Notes under the pieces: model-generated | What the model saw: the letters and a program-made list of their open reading frames with translations, nothing else | Told to the model about the DNA's origin: nothing | Database searches by the model: none | NCBI GenBank assembly: GCA_020747015.1 | Contig: JAGTJM010000063.1 | Span: 118,850 to 182,849, forward strand | Length of the DNA: 64,000 bases | Reading direction: 5' to 3' | Origin: Pyrenochaeta sp. MPI-SDFR-AT-0127 | Taxonomy: Eukaryota; Ascomycota; Dothideomycetes; Pleosporales; Cucurbitariaceae | Shown here: positions 11,365 to 24,060 of the stretch, one piece after another | Position numbering within the stretch: position 1 is the stretch's first letter | Layout: the number at the start of each line of letters is the position of its first letter | Position numbers and translations under genes: made by a program

Positions 11365-13053
11365 ATGACTGACATCGAAGAAGGGAAATCCCAAGCCCAG
11401 ACTGTCGAATTCATGGAATCGCAGGAGTTGAAAGATGAGGTTGCTCCTGTGCACGTCGCAGCTAGTGATCAAGCTCGCATTCGCAGAAAGGTAAGTGCTG
11501 CAACCAATCTATTGGAACTATAGCTCGCTTACTAAAAGTACGTGAAGTTCGACAAGAAGATGCTTTCCATCGTTTGCCTTCTCTATGTCCTCTCTTATCT
11601 GGATCGTGGCAATATCGGCAACGCAAAGACCGCCGGCATCATGAAGGATCTTCACCTCAGCGACGAAGACTGGGTCTGGGTACTCCAAGTCTTTTACATT
11701 TGTTATGTCCTCTTCGAATGGACACAATTGTTTTGGAAGATTCTGCCAGCACATGTATACGTTGCTTCTCTATGTTTCCTGTGAGTTGGAATGTGGGCTG
11801 GCTGGACTGAACCTGAGCTGATGAACACCTAGCTGGGGCACTGCTGCAATGCTGAGTGGCGTCGCTCACAACAAAGCTGGCTTGATGACTGCCCGTGCCT
11901 TCCTTGGATTCTTCGAAGCGGCATTTGGCGCTGGTGCACCATACTTCTTGTCGCTATTCTACCAACGCCGAGAGCTCGGGAAGCGTGTCGCGCTGTTGAC
12001 AGGCATGTCACCATTGGCTAATTGCTTTGCTTCATCACTTGCCTATGGCATCCTCCATATCAGAGCGTCTATTGCGGGATGGCGGTTATTGTTCCTCGTT
12101 GGTAAGCAGCGCATGCTCAAAAGCGATCATCACATTGTAGAAACTGACCATTACTTTTCAGAAGGTGCACCTACCGTGCTATGCGCCATTCTCGTCTACT
12201 GCCGCCTCCCAGACTCACCCGATACAGCGTACTTCCTAACGGCTGAAGAAAAGCTGCAGGCCCGCCAGAGACTGCAAACTATCGACCGAACAGCGAAATC
12301 CAAAGTCAGCTGGACACAAGTTTTTGCAGGTCTCAAAGATTACCAGAATTGGGTTCATGCGACGATCCACTTCTGCTGCAACTACTCCTTCGCCGCGCTA
12401 TCAAATTTCCTTCCGACAATTGTCCGGGACATGGGCTATACGAGTGTCAACGCACAAGGGCTCACCGCTCCTGCATACTTTCTCGCCTTCCTCTGCTGCA
12501 TGTTCGCAGCCTGGGGTTCGGACAAATATGGGAAAAGAGGATGGTTTGTTGCTGCCTTTGCCTCTGTCGGTACAGTTGGATACTTGATGTTGGCTACTAT
12601 TCAAGACGAGAGCAACACAGGCCCACGATATGCTGCGATATATTTCGCTACATGTGGCATATTTCCAGCGCTGGCGATCAACATCACTTGGTTGCTCAAC
12701 AACCAAGGTGGAGACTCTAAGAAAGGCGCTGGGCTTGGTATACTTGCTACCTTCGGCCAGTGTTCATCTTTCATTAGTAGCACATTGTTTCCCTCTTCAG
12801 ATAGGTAAGCAAGATAAGGCTATCTCATGTATTGCCAGATGCTGACTATCACTACAGGCCTTTCTACGTGCGCGGTTGTGCCGTCGGTTGCGCTTTCACC
12901 GGGCTCATCGTTATCTTGTCACTGGGGCTGCACTTTAAATTGGAGTATGAGAATCGCAAGCGGGATCGCTTGTACGGTGTAGTAGAGGAGGATGCGCACG
13001 TGGATGTTACTGATGGCGGAGATGCGAACGTCAGATTTCGATACTTGACTTAA
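11365..13053 (+). CDS. MFS transporter, allantoate permease (anion:cation symporter) family
   Basis: Five exons (11365-11490, 11539-11780, 11833-12101, 12162-12804, 12858-13053) give 491 residues. The signature of the Dal5/Tna1-type family is clear: a charged N-terminus, then LYVLSYLDRGNIGNAK in the first membrane helix, YICYVLFEW in the second, and GFFEAAFGAGAPYFLSLFY in the fourth to fifth. About twelve membrane helices are expected, with a central loop around ARQRLQTID. Family members import small organic anions such as allantoate, nicotinate, pantothenate or other carboxylates at the plasma membrane. The divergent lyase gene and the regulator next door suggest a carboxylate substrate, but this is inference. 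Confidence 0.9.
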
Positions 13054-13240
13054 AGGTACTGAGATGTTGGGCCATAATGGTACGATGGAAGTATTAAGTA
13101 TGGTGATATACTCTCCAGACACCGCAATCTTAAACAATGCTTATTCCTACACTCAAATGTAGATTTCGGCTATATCATATCATCTACACTACCGATTCGC
13201 TTAGGATATTGAGTCTGGAATTCGTCTTCAACGAACATCC

Positions 13241-15785
13241 TTAAACACCCAAGTTCCAAAGAAAGTCCAATGTATCATCTCCCAAGCACTGCAACCCTTG
13301 GAAGTTATCCAGACCGAAAGGCACCAAGCTCGTATCCAACGGCAAGCTGAGCCAATTGGTGTTGAGCCCAGTACTTGTCAAATCCATGTTGCCCAAGAAA
13401 TCAAAACTTTCACTATCAACAACTCCAGCAGCGTCATTTGCTTGGTCTATGTCTGGAGGTGTGATGTCATGTGGCCTGAGTGACGGCACAAAATGGTCTT
13501 GTAGTCTTGCCATATGTATTTCGAGTAGCGTGGCGTATCGTCCTCCGAGATGCAAATCGTCTGGATTGCTATTCTTGAGTGCTATTATGACTTTCTTCAG
13601 AACAGCTAGTGAATCACGAAGTTTTACTGGACTGACTCCAAGGCCAAGGCCTTTGAGAAGAAATATCGAGGCTACGGTAACATGTAGGAAGGTTCGTATG
13701 GAGCAGAAGCGTAAGACGTCCCTTTGATATAAATTTATCGCAGTCTCGAGCACAATCAATGCGCTATCAATGACCTCCTGTACGTGGGAGAAGTCAGTGG
13801 GCGTCAAGATGAAGGAAGTCGACTGCGATGGGATGCTGCTTAGTTCAGCTACTGTTCGGGAGACGATGGCTTGGAGGCCGAGGGAAAATGTGTGCATCCG
13901 AGTGCTCTGATACTCCAATCTCAAAAAGTCAGCGAGGAGCGATTCGCAGGCTGTCCACGAAATCAGCACGTTAGCAATATCAGACTATGGAATGTGCAAG
14001 AAACCCACTGAGTAAATTCTGGTGATCTTTGCTCCAACTAGAAAGAAGAGTCTGAATATGCTCGATCATACTTATATAACGACCGCTGTATATTATTTGA
14101 CTGGTAGCAGCTGCGTTAGGAACGAGAAGGTCTGAGATAGATCGTACGATCTTGGTCAAACGAGCCCAAGCAGGTACAAAAGGCGCCCAGGCGCGCCCGC
14201 TGTGACTTTCAGCAGTATCAGAGCTATCTGCATAGAGTACAGAATGGCTGATACTGGACGACATCATGGATCTGCGACCTAGTCTCGAAGCCAGTTGTTC
14301 TTGATACACATATATCAGCTTCGATAACCATATCTTACGGTGGCGATTTCTTTGCTCATGTTGAGTAACGCGGGCTGCAGCATAAGACTCAGCCTGGGCC
14401 TCGTCGAATAGCCCTAACTCATTCCCTAGCGACAATGCGCAGCTGATAACCATCCAGCACAAGCGATCTGAACGATTTGCTGGCTCTATGACATCTTCGC
14501 GCCACCTTGTTCTCGATGGGCTATCGACCGTTTTGCCACCTTGATCGCGTCTATCTTTTGCAGTAAATAACACATCTGAATCCCATCCGTCGCTTGGTGG
14601 AGGTGCGTATAGTGCGCGTGGATGCCACTCAGTCAATAAAAGTAGAGCCTCAATCGTGCCCAAAGTTCTCGTTTTCGCTTTGGATATTTTTTCTTGCCCG
14701 AGCACAAGCCGCATGAGAAGGTGCTGGAAATGATCCCACAAGCGCTGATGAATCAAGTATCCGCGGGACTGGCCACCGATAGTAGGGAGGGTGTGATATC
14801 GCGACGATATAGTCAATATAATACACGTGAGCATCGGCTCTTGGGTCACCAGCAAATAGTGATTGGACTGGTCGGCATAGACTTTCAAAATACGTAAAGT
14901 CAGTGGAGCCATGCGAGAATGAGACGGTTGAGCGTGAAGAACTCATTTGATGTTGCACAACCACTTACATTGATCTAGTATAGGCGAGAGGTTAGCAATG
15001 TTCTTAAAGAACCTCTAGGGTCATCAGCGGGTGTTGTCTAACGCAATTCAAGTCGTATAGATGACATACATATTGAGAAACCAGACAACCTCTTCCCCGG
15101 ATAGCCATCCCATCCGAACGAAGCGATAAGCATTCCAGGTCTCCAGAAGTTCTGGGCTAAGTTCAGGAAGCGCGTCAATTCTGGCGCTCATCGCGGGCGA
15201 TGTTGGCGACATAATCAAACACGGCGAGGCCTGATCGGCACTCGCAGTCCCTCGCACGCTATTTACGTCTCTTTCTTCATGCTGAGCGGCTTCAAATAAG
15301 AGGTTTAAAGCGTCATTTCCGTTTGACACGACAGCGGTCATCATGGTGTCAGTCAAGTCGTTGTCGATCGATCTAGCACCATTGTTATGAGAAGTATCTG
15401 GGTGTACAGATGGCGTCCTGAGAGTATCTAAGGTTATGGTCCTATCTGTCGGTATATCTGACGTCTTTCCGGATTCAGGGTTGCCCTGGCTCATGCTTCT
15501 TCTGCTCTGGCGTCTTGAGCTATGTCGCTCTGTAGTAAATGTGCAAGGACGCATCTCGCGACGACATTTGGCGCATGGTAGTCCCGCAGCGTAGTCTTCA
15601 GCGGTGATATTACATTTAGCTTTTTTATTCCGACAAGTAATACAAGCTACATAGAGTTCAGTTTGTGCTAATTTCCAGCTTGCTGATGATATACCTTTGT
15701 AGGCTCGATGATACTGTGGGTCTGCGCTTCGACTGGGTTTGTTTCTTCCAATTCCTTCGGGATTGCTACGAGTGTGATCCATCAT
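13241..15785 (-). CDS. Zn2Cys6 transcription factor, Aro80-like
   Basis: Five exons in transcription order (15785-15695, 15646-15070, 15012-14969, 14881-14009, 13950-13241) give 764 residues. The binuclear zinc cluster is created by the first splice: Cys at 32, 35, 42, 55, 58 and 65 (CITC...C...CAKC...C) after a typical RAYKA lead-in. A 44-bp micro-exon encodes FFKNIANLSPILD, a conserved part of the middle homology region. Then follow QEPMLTCIILTISSRYH and RTLGTIEALLLLTEWHPRAL, which I recall from the fungal Aro80-like group (aromatic amino acid response in yeast). It is convergent with the transporter gene and could control the lyase/transporter pair. The group name is from memory; the zinc cluster itself is certain. 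Confidence 0.85.
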
Positions 15786-16752
15786 GGAACACTACAAATT
15801 GCCGGTCGTCGCAAAAACGGGAAAGTAGCGGATACTTGTATTTAGCTGCATGGTAAACTCAGGGTCGGCTTATTCCATAAGCGAGGATGCCCATCTGCGG
15901 GGTAGCGTGACAGTAGCTCCGGAAAGCGGCGGATTCTCCCAGAGCAGGAAGATGCGGAGAGCGTGCGCACTTTGGTCTACTCTTATGGTGATGGAGAAAC
16001 AGTGTTGTTAGAGCGGGTTGTTTGAAGGTGGAGCTGCTAGGTGGGGGATGGTTTGGGAACAAATTAGGCACGATGGCCTCGTTCTCCCGCACTTTAACAC
16101 TTTGACTAATGCTACAGCTGCCACAATTATGCATCACGCACAGTACAGCAGTTTTTGTTGCTTCAATATGATATTGATACAGGACGTTGGATATGTCCAA
16201 TGTTCGCTGGATCGGGGCAGTCGTCTGAGTTTCTCAATACCGTCTCTCAGGTTCCTCACGTGAAATTCATCATGTTTCCTCATCCGGTCTTCACTCTCAT
16301 AAAATCTATCATTTCTCCAGTTCCCTTAGGCCATGATGTCACACCTCTGGAACTTTTAGGTAGTACTTTCTCCGTGCCTTAACGAACCTGCGAACCCGCA
16401 TTGATACTGTCCCGGCATACAGCATCCCAGTAGAACCAAGACGATGATCGGACAATGGCAATGAAGATTATAGAGCGATAGCGCGATAGCAGACCGCCAC
16501 CTTTCTGGATTTTACGCATAGAATGGATGGTGATATAACCACGCGGATATACTGTGCCACTCAAGAGGCGTTTTGGACTGGAGGATGGCTTGTGGAATTG
16601 CTAGTGCGCTTGGGAGCAAAAGAGTTATAGGGCATTGAAGTCAGAAGTGACGTGAAGTAAGCACCCTATTTAAAAACTATCTTCATATAATTTCCAATTC
16701 ATTTCATCCACATCATGTCTATCGCTTCTACAATATGATCTGCATGTGTCTA
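15786..16752. other. Promoter side of the Zn2Cys6 gene; no further gene
   Basis: The region separates two minus-strand genes. Open frames at 15859-16200 (-) and 16018-16263 (+) overlap each other and show no family features, so I treat them as chance. The part next to 15785 should hold the promoter of the regulator. Confidence 0.4.
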
Positions 16753-18756
16753 TTATACCATACTGACTGCCTTTCCCCTTCGAACGAATTCACGCACTCT
16801 TTTTTTGCAATCCGACCACATTGTCTGTAAACCAGCCTTTTGAGAGGCAAGCACATAGTTCAACAGCGATGTGAGGACGAGGACTGCGAAGAAGATTGCC
16901 CATGGGTATTTCGGTGTCACGAAGTCCATGCTGAATATTGCGGTGCTGAAGAGGAGAGGGAAGGCTACGTACTAGAACAATGCGGTCAGTAATGTCACTC
17001 ATAGTAAAACATCAAAAGAAAGCGCATACGACGGTCATCTTGGTGAGTGTTTTGAGATCGCCGCCCTGCGAAACTGCTGTGTTTGCATGCGAATTCGCTG
17101 TTTCCGTCTGACTGAGGCTCGAGACTCGGTGTAACTGCCCTTTTTCAGCTTGCTCTAGCATGCAGAGTACAAATTTATAAGAATAGGCTGGCGAGGCTGA
17201 TGGATGAATACGTACACTGTCTAATTTGAACTGAAAATGTTCTCGTTTAGTAAGGAGAAGCCTTCGGAGCCGATCTAGCTCTGAAATGTGGCGCTTGATG
17301 TTCACAATAAGTTCAGGCCAAATTCGTTTATCAGATGCATGCTTTGTGAAAAGTGATAACTCATTGCGGCTGAACATTGCCCAAGCGTCCACGATAGCGC
17401 TGATACAATCGATGAATATCTGAGTTGTCTCGATTATGTTGCTCAAAGTTTTCATGCTGGATCTTCTGTTGTCGTCTTCGAATACATGTCGCATGTTTCT
17501 CAACTGCCAAATGTCATCAGTTGATGCCTTCAATTGAAATGGACATTTCTCTGTAGGGAGTGTCGCGTACATAATCCTCCATTCTTTTATTGAATGTTTC
17601 CACGAGCGCGCTGTACTCAGTGGCAACTTGCTCGATTCTGTAATCGAGCTTGAGAAGAAAGTACTCTCGTGGGTCAAATCGCGGTATAGCCATAGTTATT
17701 CTGCCACCACATGGAGGGTCGAAACCATCTCCTTTCTTGCAGTTAGATAGATAAGATTTGTGGATTTCCTCGGATCCAAAGTAAGTGTCGACAAGAAACA
17801 GCTCAGTCCAGAACCATTCATCTGGGCCCCAAGAAAGGGAAGAGGTCTGGGCCTCGTGATAGTAGAGGTCTTCCTGATCGGTAGAGTTTATGTAAAGAGG
17901 TAATGGTTCGCTTTGCCGGAGTCGCTTTCCGGCTACCCACCTTGTGTCTCTGGAGCAATCGAGGGGTCCCCGCCGCATGGCATGATACGGTAGATGAAAC
18001 TCGAAGAAGAAACCCCACGTCTGCTAATATTAGCTTCCAGGTAGTGTGTTGTCTTCTGGTCTTACCATGGAAGCACTGAAAATGTGTTCTCGCTTCAAGT
18101 ATCTGTGTAAGAAATCTCGGACAGGAATTGCTGAACGCTTCGCAACAGTAGCCGTTAAACCCAAGGCGCATGCACTGGTCAAATTCGGTATATATCTACG
18201 AGCATCAATTTGGCATTCCCCATTTATACGATCAAGATCGCTTTGATATACATACATAATTCGCTTCTCAGCACTGTGTGTTCTCCTCTGACCGTATGTT
18301 GAGTTTCTGATATACCGAGTGTTGAGAACGCTCAGGACTTACCTTTTCTTTTAGTCGCCGACACAAGTCTGGGATACTAATAGTTTCTGAAAATATGATG
18401 CAATCATCGCAATGTTTCTCTCTCTTGAATCTTCCACAACCTTCATGGTTTTGTCGATCGTCAATAAGCGCAATATCGGCGCTCGTGCTCCGTTGTTCTA
18501 TGTCTTTAAGATACGGACTCGCCACGCCAGCGGATGGCGCCAGAGCCTCGTCTAGAAAATCTCTGAGAATCTGCCGACGTCGTGGAACTTGCTTCTCCAG
18601 TTGATGTTGGTCATGCGTCAAAAATTCTTCAATGATTTGAGCAGTCGTGGTTTGCGCAGTCGTACATAGTCGCACGTCGTCTTCTGGGGAGTGCTTGGCC
18701 TCGTACCGCTGCGTGTACTTCTCCCAGGGGCTGTGTTCATTGCTTGCCATGCTCAT
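16753..18756 (-). CDS. CorA-like divalent cation transporter-related membrane protein
   Basis: Six exons in transcription order (18756-18343, 18266-18066, 18020-17571, 17527-17218, 17154-17030, 16971-16753) give 572 residues. The acceptor chosen for exon 2 (TGAG at 18267-18270) and the small intron at 17528-17570 are the least certain joins. The architecture fits the fungal CorA-like group: a long soluble alpha/beta N-terminal part (tryptophan- and acid-rich around DEWFWTELFLVDTYFGSEEI), then a helical stalk (IKRHISELDRLRRLLLTKRE), then two C-terminal membrane helices around VAFPLLFSTAIFSMDF and PWAIFFAVLVLTSLLNYVL. The classical GMN pore motif is not evident; SMD stands in its place. Transport of Mg2+ is therefore not assured. 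Membrane location is likely. Confidence 0.7.
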
Positions 18757-21431
18757 ATATCAAATGTCCCAATAATAGTTACATGCAAACTGGAAGGAAT
18801 ATGAACAACCACCAAGGCTGATTTGTGAGACATGTTTCCAACGTAGCCTCGTTCGCTCAGCGGGGGAAATGCATCGAGGCTGAGAGATGTGCAATGCCAT
18901 AGGTTGACAATTGAACATGGGAGATATGCACATGGCGCAACTCAGGGCTCATTGTCGTGTGGCCGATTGGTTCGCTTACTCATGGACTTGGGTATCTGCA
19001 GGCAGACAGGGTCAGCGGGCATGAGCTCGAGGCTATTGGGATGGCGACGAACTGCTTGTCCTATTATTCTGGCAACTTTTCACAAGTCCATATACCTACA
19101 GGATGCTACACGATCATCATACTTCCTGTAATGCATGCTCATTGCGCAATGTAAGCAGACGCTCGATTCCGGCCCAAAACCTAGATTGGGCGCTGATCCT
19201 TGCCAGGCCGCTGAACGTTTCGAGGGCTCTTCACAACTGAGATCAGATTCCATCATGTTTAGTGAAAGTGGAGTACTGCAACTACATTTATGCCAGAGTA
19301 GTATCCAACCATATGAGGGTGAAGTCGTTTGGTATTGTGTAAGTCTTCGCAACAACGCATTCTTCGAATACTAACTAACTGTCGCAGAGTGAATGCCGTG
19401 AGGGGCCAATGCCAAACTGGCAAGATGCGTGTCCATGTTGCTATCACCAAAAATGCGATAGTTGTACAGTAGTATCGACGAAATGATGCAAGAACCAGGC
19501 GGTCAAGCCAACGTAGTTACTCAGGACCAGACGGTATTCTGTTTTCTGTTTCTCAGAAATAGTAACAAATGATATTAGAATGTTACAATAGACAGCAGCT
19601 ACCCAGGACAAGTTGAGAACCATATTACCTCAGACGATGCTTGCTGATATCATGTCATCCCAAACGTAGAAGTTCCACCCTGATTCAGTCTTCTGATCTG
19701 GAACCCTCTCCTTGCCCGCCATATCCAACCGCCGTCCCTCATCAAGGTAACACAAGTCCATTACTAGTACACTCGAAGGGGCTCGTAAGACTGCCACCAG
19801 CGCCCTGCAGCATGTGTATGAGCTGCGCCCGCAGGCCATCGATTTCGCTACCAACGCCACCGAATCCAAACATCTTACTTGCGTTGTACACCTTGCACTC
19901 TGCACTCGCTCCAAGTATTATCGATTGTAGAAACTGCCTTGTACTGCAGGCTCGGTGCCAGAACGCGGGCTTCGAAAGGGGAAGTAATGATAGTACAGTT
20001 TCGTTATATTGGGGTGCGATGTCAGCGAACACTACGATGGCTAGAGGGCTGGAGACGATAGCTCCAAGATTCAGCTTGTGTTTTTCCTTGCCAGCAATTT
20101 CACGAGTGCGCCGCAACAGTCCGTGTGTGAATAGCCCATTGTTTGCTTCATTGCTCATCTGCAGATCCACTGGCTCTTACTCAAGGTTGGAGAATACCAC
20201 GCCTCGTAAGCACTTGCGAAAACGTTGTCTGAAGGACTGCATCTTCATCTCCTCCGCTAGCGTTGATCGCCCGTTCTTGAGCCTTTCAGTATCCCAGCTT
20301 TCGCAGCGTATCAGCTAGCTATGGTCTTGTCCTCATCCATTCCCCAGTCTTAACATTATTGTGTTGTATGGTCCTGATCAACGGCCAAGACTTGAGGAGC
20401 GACTGGTACTGCTCGATGCATGTGGGGTGCGCGGACTTCTGGAAGCTTGTAAGACTGTGGCTGCAATGGTGGGTAGCGCATGATGGTGGCCGTTGACTGG
20501 AAATGCTGGGCAAATGCAAGAAACGGGCGCTGCAGGTACGGACGTTGACGCTGCTCCGACGGGCGTCGAGGTTGCGATTACGGCGACCGAGAGCGGAGAT
20601 GCACACACACGAAGTGCGCATGGCCTTATGCGTATCTAGGGAGGCATTGTGATGTTCACTACGAGGAGTTGGGCGCTGCAATCGAGAGACTGGAGTTGCG
20701 TCTTGACAGCTACGAAAGAATGGCCCGTGCTTCAGAAATCGGCTTCATTTCTTCTCAGCGTACGCACTCCATAGGTGAATGGGCTACCTTACTGAGATTA
20801 TGCTGAACTATACTACTTATAGCTTACAACATACTTCCGAGGTGAGCTTCCTACCGACGTCAGCCCAGGGAGTCCGAAAGTAGCCTGCGACTTTCACAGC
20901 TGCGCCATATGTACCTGACCGGCGGCTAGATGGCTGATGGGTTCAAGTGTGGACATCCAGCGGCCAAACAGCACACAGCAAGCAGCAAGCAGTGGCTTGG
21001 GGCAGCCGGCACGACCGGCCTGAGTTTCGCGGGTGCCGCAGCTATTGCACGCGTCGCTCACAGAATGGTGCCACCAAAATCGCACCCACACCAAATAGCT
21101 CCCTGCCTGACCCAAGCAGCGTCTCCGCGTCTTCCCCATTCAAACACTCAGCTATCGTCCACTTAGACGCTGCTGCCGGAAGCGAATAGTACAGGCTTTT
21201 ACCCGGACCAAAGAGATCTGCAGGAGAGTTTGTGATATCTCACTGTTCATGTTTATTCACATCGGTCCTTAAATATACTTTCTTCCCTGACAAACTAATC
21301 CCCTAAAAGCTCACACTCTAACAAGACTTAGTACGCCGTTAAGCCCCAGCAGTCTACGCGTAACTATCCGACGTATGCATCTATTCCTCCGAGTAAGGTA
21401 CCTGTCTCAAAGTGTACATCCGCCCAATTTC
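18757..21431. other. Gene-poor stretch with one uncertain coding remnant (19742-20318)
   Basis: No intact gene is supported across these 2.7 kb. At 20318-19742 on the minus strand, several short frames follow each other (LADTLRKLGY, then after a stop KAQERAINASGGDEDAV, then from 20170 a 142-codon frame). This could be the residue of a decayed gene that I do not recognise. The overlapping 225-codon plus-strand frame at 19641-20318 is proline- and serine-rich and looks like its shadow. Base composition is ordinary, without RIP-like AT enrichment. Confidence 0.35.
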
Positions 21432-22772
21432 TTAGGGTGCTTGCCCAACGGCTGCCATGTACGTGCGATAATTTTGATAAGTTCGTGATGGATAACGCGG
21501 TGGAATGACACCAGCAGACGTCTCTATAATGACGTTTGTTCCAATGTTAGGGTCGGGCACGGTGTAGTTATACACTTCGTTCTGGACAGCAGTTTGCGTC
21601 CTACCCGGATCGGGTATCACTCTGTCTACAGGGTTGAAGAGGATCGCGTACGCACTCTCGTTCAGATTCTTAAACCAGGCTATCGGAATGGACATGATTT
21701 TCCCACCCGGAAGGTAGCTAAGGACGTGGTCGTATACGTCTCCACTACCCTTGCTTTGCGAAGTAATTTGTTCCTTTATGTCTGATATTGCTTTAGCGAT
21801 GTTGCGCTCATTACCAGCCATATCCTGTTGGATGATTGATCCTCCTCCTACGTCGTTGACACTTTCGAGCATCCACAGCAGGACAAGATCCGCAAGTTGC
21901 TCATTCGGAGAGACCGTTTTGCTGAAAATGTTGAGTATTGGAAAGAGGAATTCTTCTAATCTATTACCTCCTTCCCGAAGGAATTGGAACTCCTGCCTTG
22001 CGATATCGTAATGACATCCAGGGAACCACTTTTGGTGGATCTTTAATTTTTCATCATTGCTGTGTTTGGACGTCCTCGACGCTAGACATGGTTGAAATGT
22101 CCAGAACCGATCGTGTATTGCGATTGCATGGTAGACCTTCTCTACCACGCTCGACACCTTGTTGTCGTAAAACTCGGGCCACTCAAATCCAGTTCCAGTG
22201 TGGTAGTTCAGTTTTGGTACGCCTCGACCTCCAACGGTGTCGAAAATTCCCATGAATTTGACCGGAGTCGTCACATCGTGGCTAACTATTTTTCGAAATT
22301 CGATCATCTCCGTTGACCACGGCTCGTGAACCGTGTATGGGCTTCGGTAGATATTGTAGACTTGATCGATTAAATCCCCATTTGTTTTGTCTTTAATGAT
22401 TCCGCAATTATTGATCATGCCGGCAACGGATCTAACTATGTAGGCCCCTCTGCTGATCCCGAACATCCATACTTCTGTTTTCGGAGCGAAATTTTGTACT
22501 ATGAATTTGTAAACATCAGTACATTCTTTTCCCGCCTGAGTCGCAAGAGCACCGTTCCACAGGTAGCTCATGAAATCCCCGCCCAAGCCAACTCCATCAA
22601 AATATCTGGCATGAACATCCCCCGAAGACGATGCTTTTGTCGCGGTCTTTTCAAGAAGATTGATCCCGATCATTTTCGCTAGGAAATGGATATTGCTCTT
22701 GGTTTTCGTTTCCCGACCGCACCAAGTTCCGTCGCAGAGCACGATAACTCTTCTAGTTGTTGCCATTTTCAA
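21432..22772 (-). CDS. DUF2235 alpha/beta-hydrolase domain protein
   Basis: A single exon of 446 residues; the start is M1 or M3 (MATTRR). It begins with the family hallmark RVIVLCDGTW. It carries the nucleophile elbow GISRGAY at about residue 105-111, FMGIFDTVGG, YHAIAIHDR and WFPGCHYDI, all characteristic of DUF2235 (the fold of bacterial T6SS phospholipase effector Tle1). Ser in GxSxG, the Asp of the DTVG block and a late His probably form the catalytic triad. Fungal members are intracellular and uncharacterised; a lipase or esterase role is plausible. There is no signal peptide or membrane helix. The gene stands alone, with no cognate immunity or partner gene evident beside it. Confidence 0.9.
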   Translation of the reverse strand: MKMATTRRVIVLCDGTWCGRETKTKSNIHFLAKMIGINLLEKTATKASSSGDVHARYFDGVGLGGDFMSYLWNGALATQAGKECTDVYKFIVQNFAPKTEVWMFGISRGAYIVRSVAGMINNCGIIKDKTNGDLIDQVYNIYRSPYTVHEPWSTEMIEFRKIVSHDVTTPVKFMGIFDTVGGRGVPKLNYHTGTGFEWPEFYDNKVSSVVEKVYHAIAIHDRFWTFQPCLASRTSKHSNDEKLKIHQKWFPGCHYDIARQEFQFLREGGNRLEEFLFPILNIFSKTVSPNEQLADLVLLWMLESVNDVGGGSIIQQDMAGNERNIAKAISDIKEQITSQSKGSGDVYDHVLSYLPGGKIMSIPIAWFKNLNESAYAILFNPVDRVIPDPGRTQTAVQNEVYNYTVPDPNIGTNVIIETSAGVIPPRYPSRTYQNYRTYMAAVGQAP

Positions 22773-24060
22773 TGGACCTTGTGAAGATTTGAAGATGTGA
22801 AGATGTCGGTGGAAATAGAAACGGAAGTATTGGAGTTATGGGGTCAGGCTGAAACAAAGGAATGCAACAGTCTATGCTGCTGTCACATGTGTTCTTCTTC
22901 TGGAACTCTCCACCGTTCAGACCGCAAACGATCGTTCTTTGAGCAGGGCTGAGGGAGCTGAAAGACTGTCGCTCGACCTGTGGGGCAGAAAACCCCTCCG
23001 CCATGTGCACGACAAGGAAGGGCTCGAGAATTGTTCCATGGATTTCGGACGCAGCTGCAGGGATGGCGTACCCCGCAAAATGGTGCACTGCAACCCACCA
23101 ATTTCAGCTTAGCTGCCGCTATTGGAGCCAACATGCTGTTTTAACGTGCAGCTGTGAAAAGCTTCAGCTTTTGCCACATCCAGCCAACCTTCCAGAACGG
23201 GTGGCATGATGTTCATGCATGTTCCAGCATCAACAGTATCTCCTGCACTGCCGTTCCTTTTTAGAATTCAATTCTGTCGGGCAATAGAAGCTCAAAACCA
23301 CACCTAATGCCATTCGCTCTGTCACTACATCTCTTGGGCATATTATTGGGCCATGCCTCCGATACTTGACTAGACTGAGTTAAGAACTTGTTTTCGGGCG
23401 CACCGTTCCGCTGTCAGAATTCTGCGGAGGTGGGGTGAGCACGTCTCCTTTATCGCGCATCCGGTTTGGTTCATTATTGGGCTCGAGTTTGAGCTAGAAT
23501 ATTCGCGCGAGTCGATGTTGACCCACTTGCCGCTAGAAAAATCCTTCCGCTATAATGTATAAATCTGGTTGTATTCCCTGTAGCCAGGACCTACTTCTGA
23601 CCTCTTAGTGTTCCCGTCTACTTTACATTCACAACAGACTCAACCTACACGCAAGAGGGCATCTTGATTATGGTAGTCATGGTCCATCTTCATTATGCAA
23701 GAGACGCCTTCTTCACTCGCCAAGGCCGTGTAAAACTCCTTAGCCAAAGAGGAATATATGGCGTAAACTGAGTCATGTCAATCCAAACGAACATGTGAAA
23801 TTTCATTCTTTTGCTCGTAATGCTAGGATGACACGCGTAATATGTATTGCACGAATGTGGGCACGACCCAGGCTTTCTAACATGGACAATTAGGAGATGA
23901 CCTGATGGGTGTTGTTGTCGTACCGTTAGCTGGTTTGGCAACGTGCTGGAGCTCAATTAGCGATAGAGGTCCTAATCTCTTCAAATCTAATATGTGCTAT
24001 TATCTGAACATCGAAAATGCTCCCAAATCTCTAGATCAGTTCTGCACAGTCGGGTGGCCT
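22773..24060. other. Intergenic; promoter of the DUF2235 gene and a possible orphan TATA
   Basis: No supported gene. A tataatgtataaatc motif at about 23550-23570, followed by a CA-rich leader and an ATG near 23670, looks like a fungal promoter, but the frame behind it is short. It may have driven the nitrilase whose remains begin at about 24060. Confidence 0.35.

Noticed and set aside
19641..20318. Plus-strand frame of 225 codons, rich in Pro, Ser and Cys
   Set aside because: Composition typical of a shadow; the opposite strand has slightly more protein-like content, and neither matches a family.
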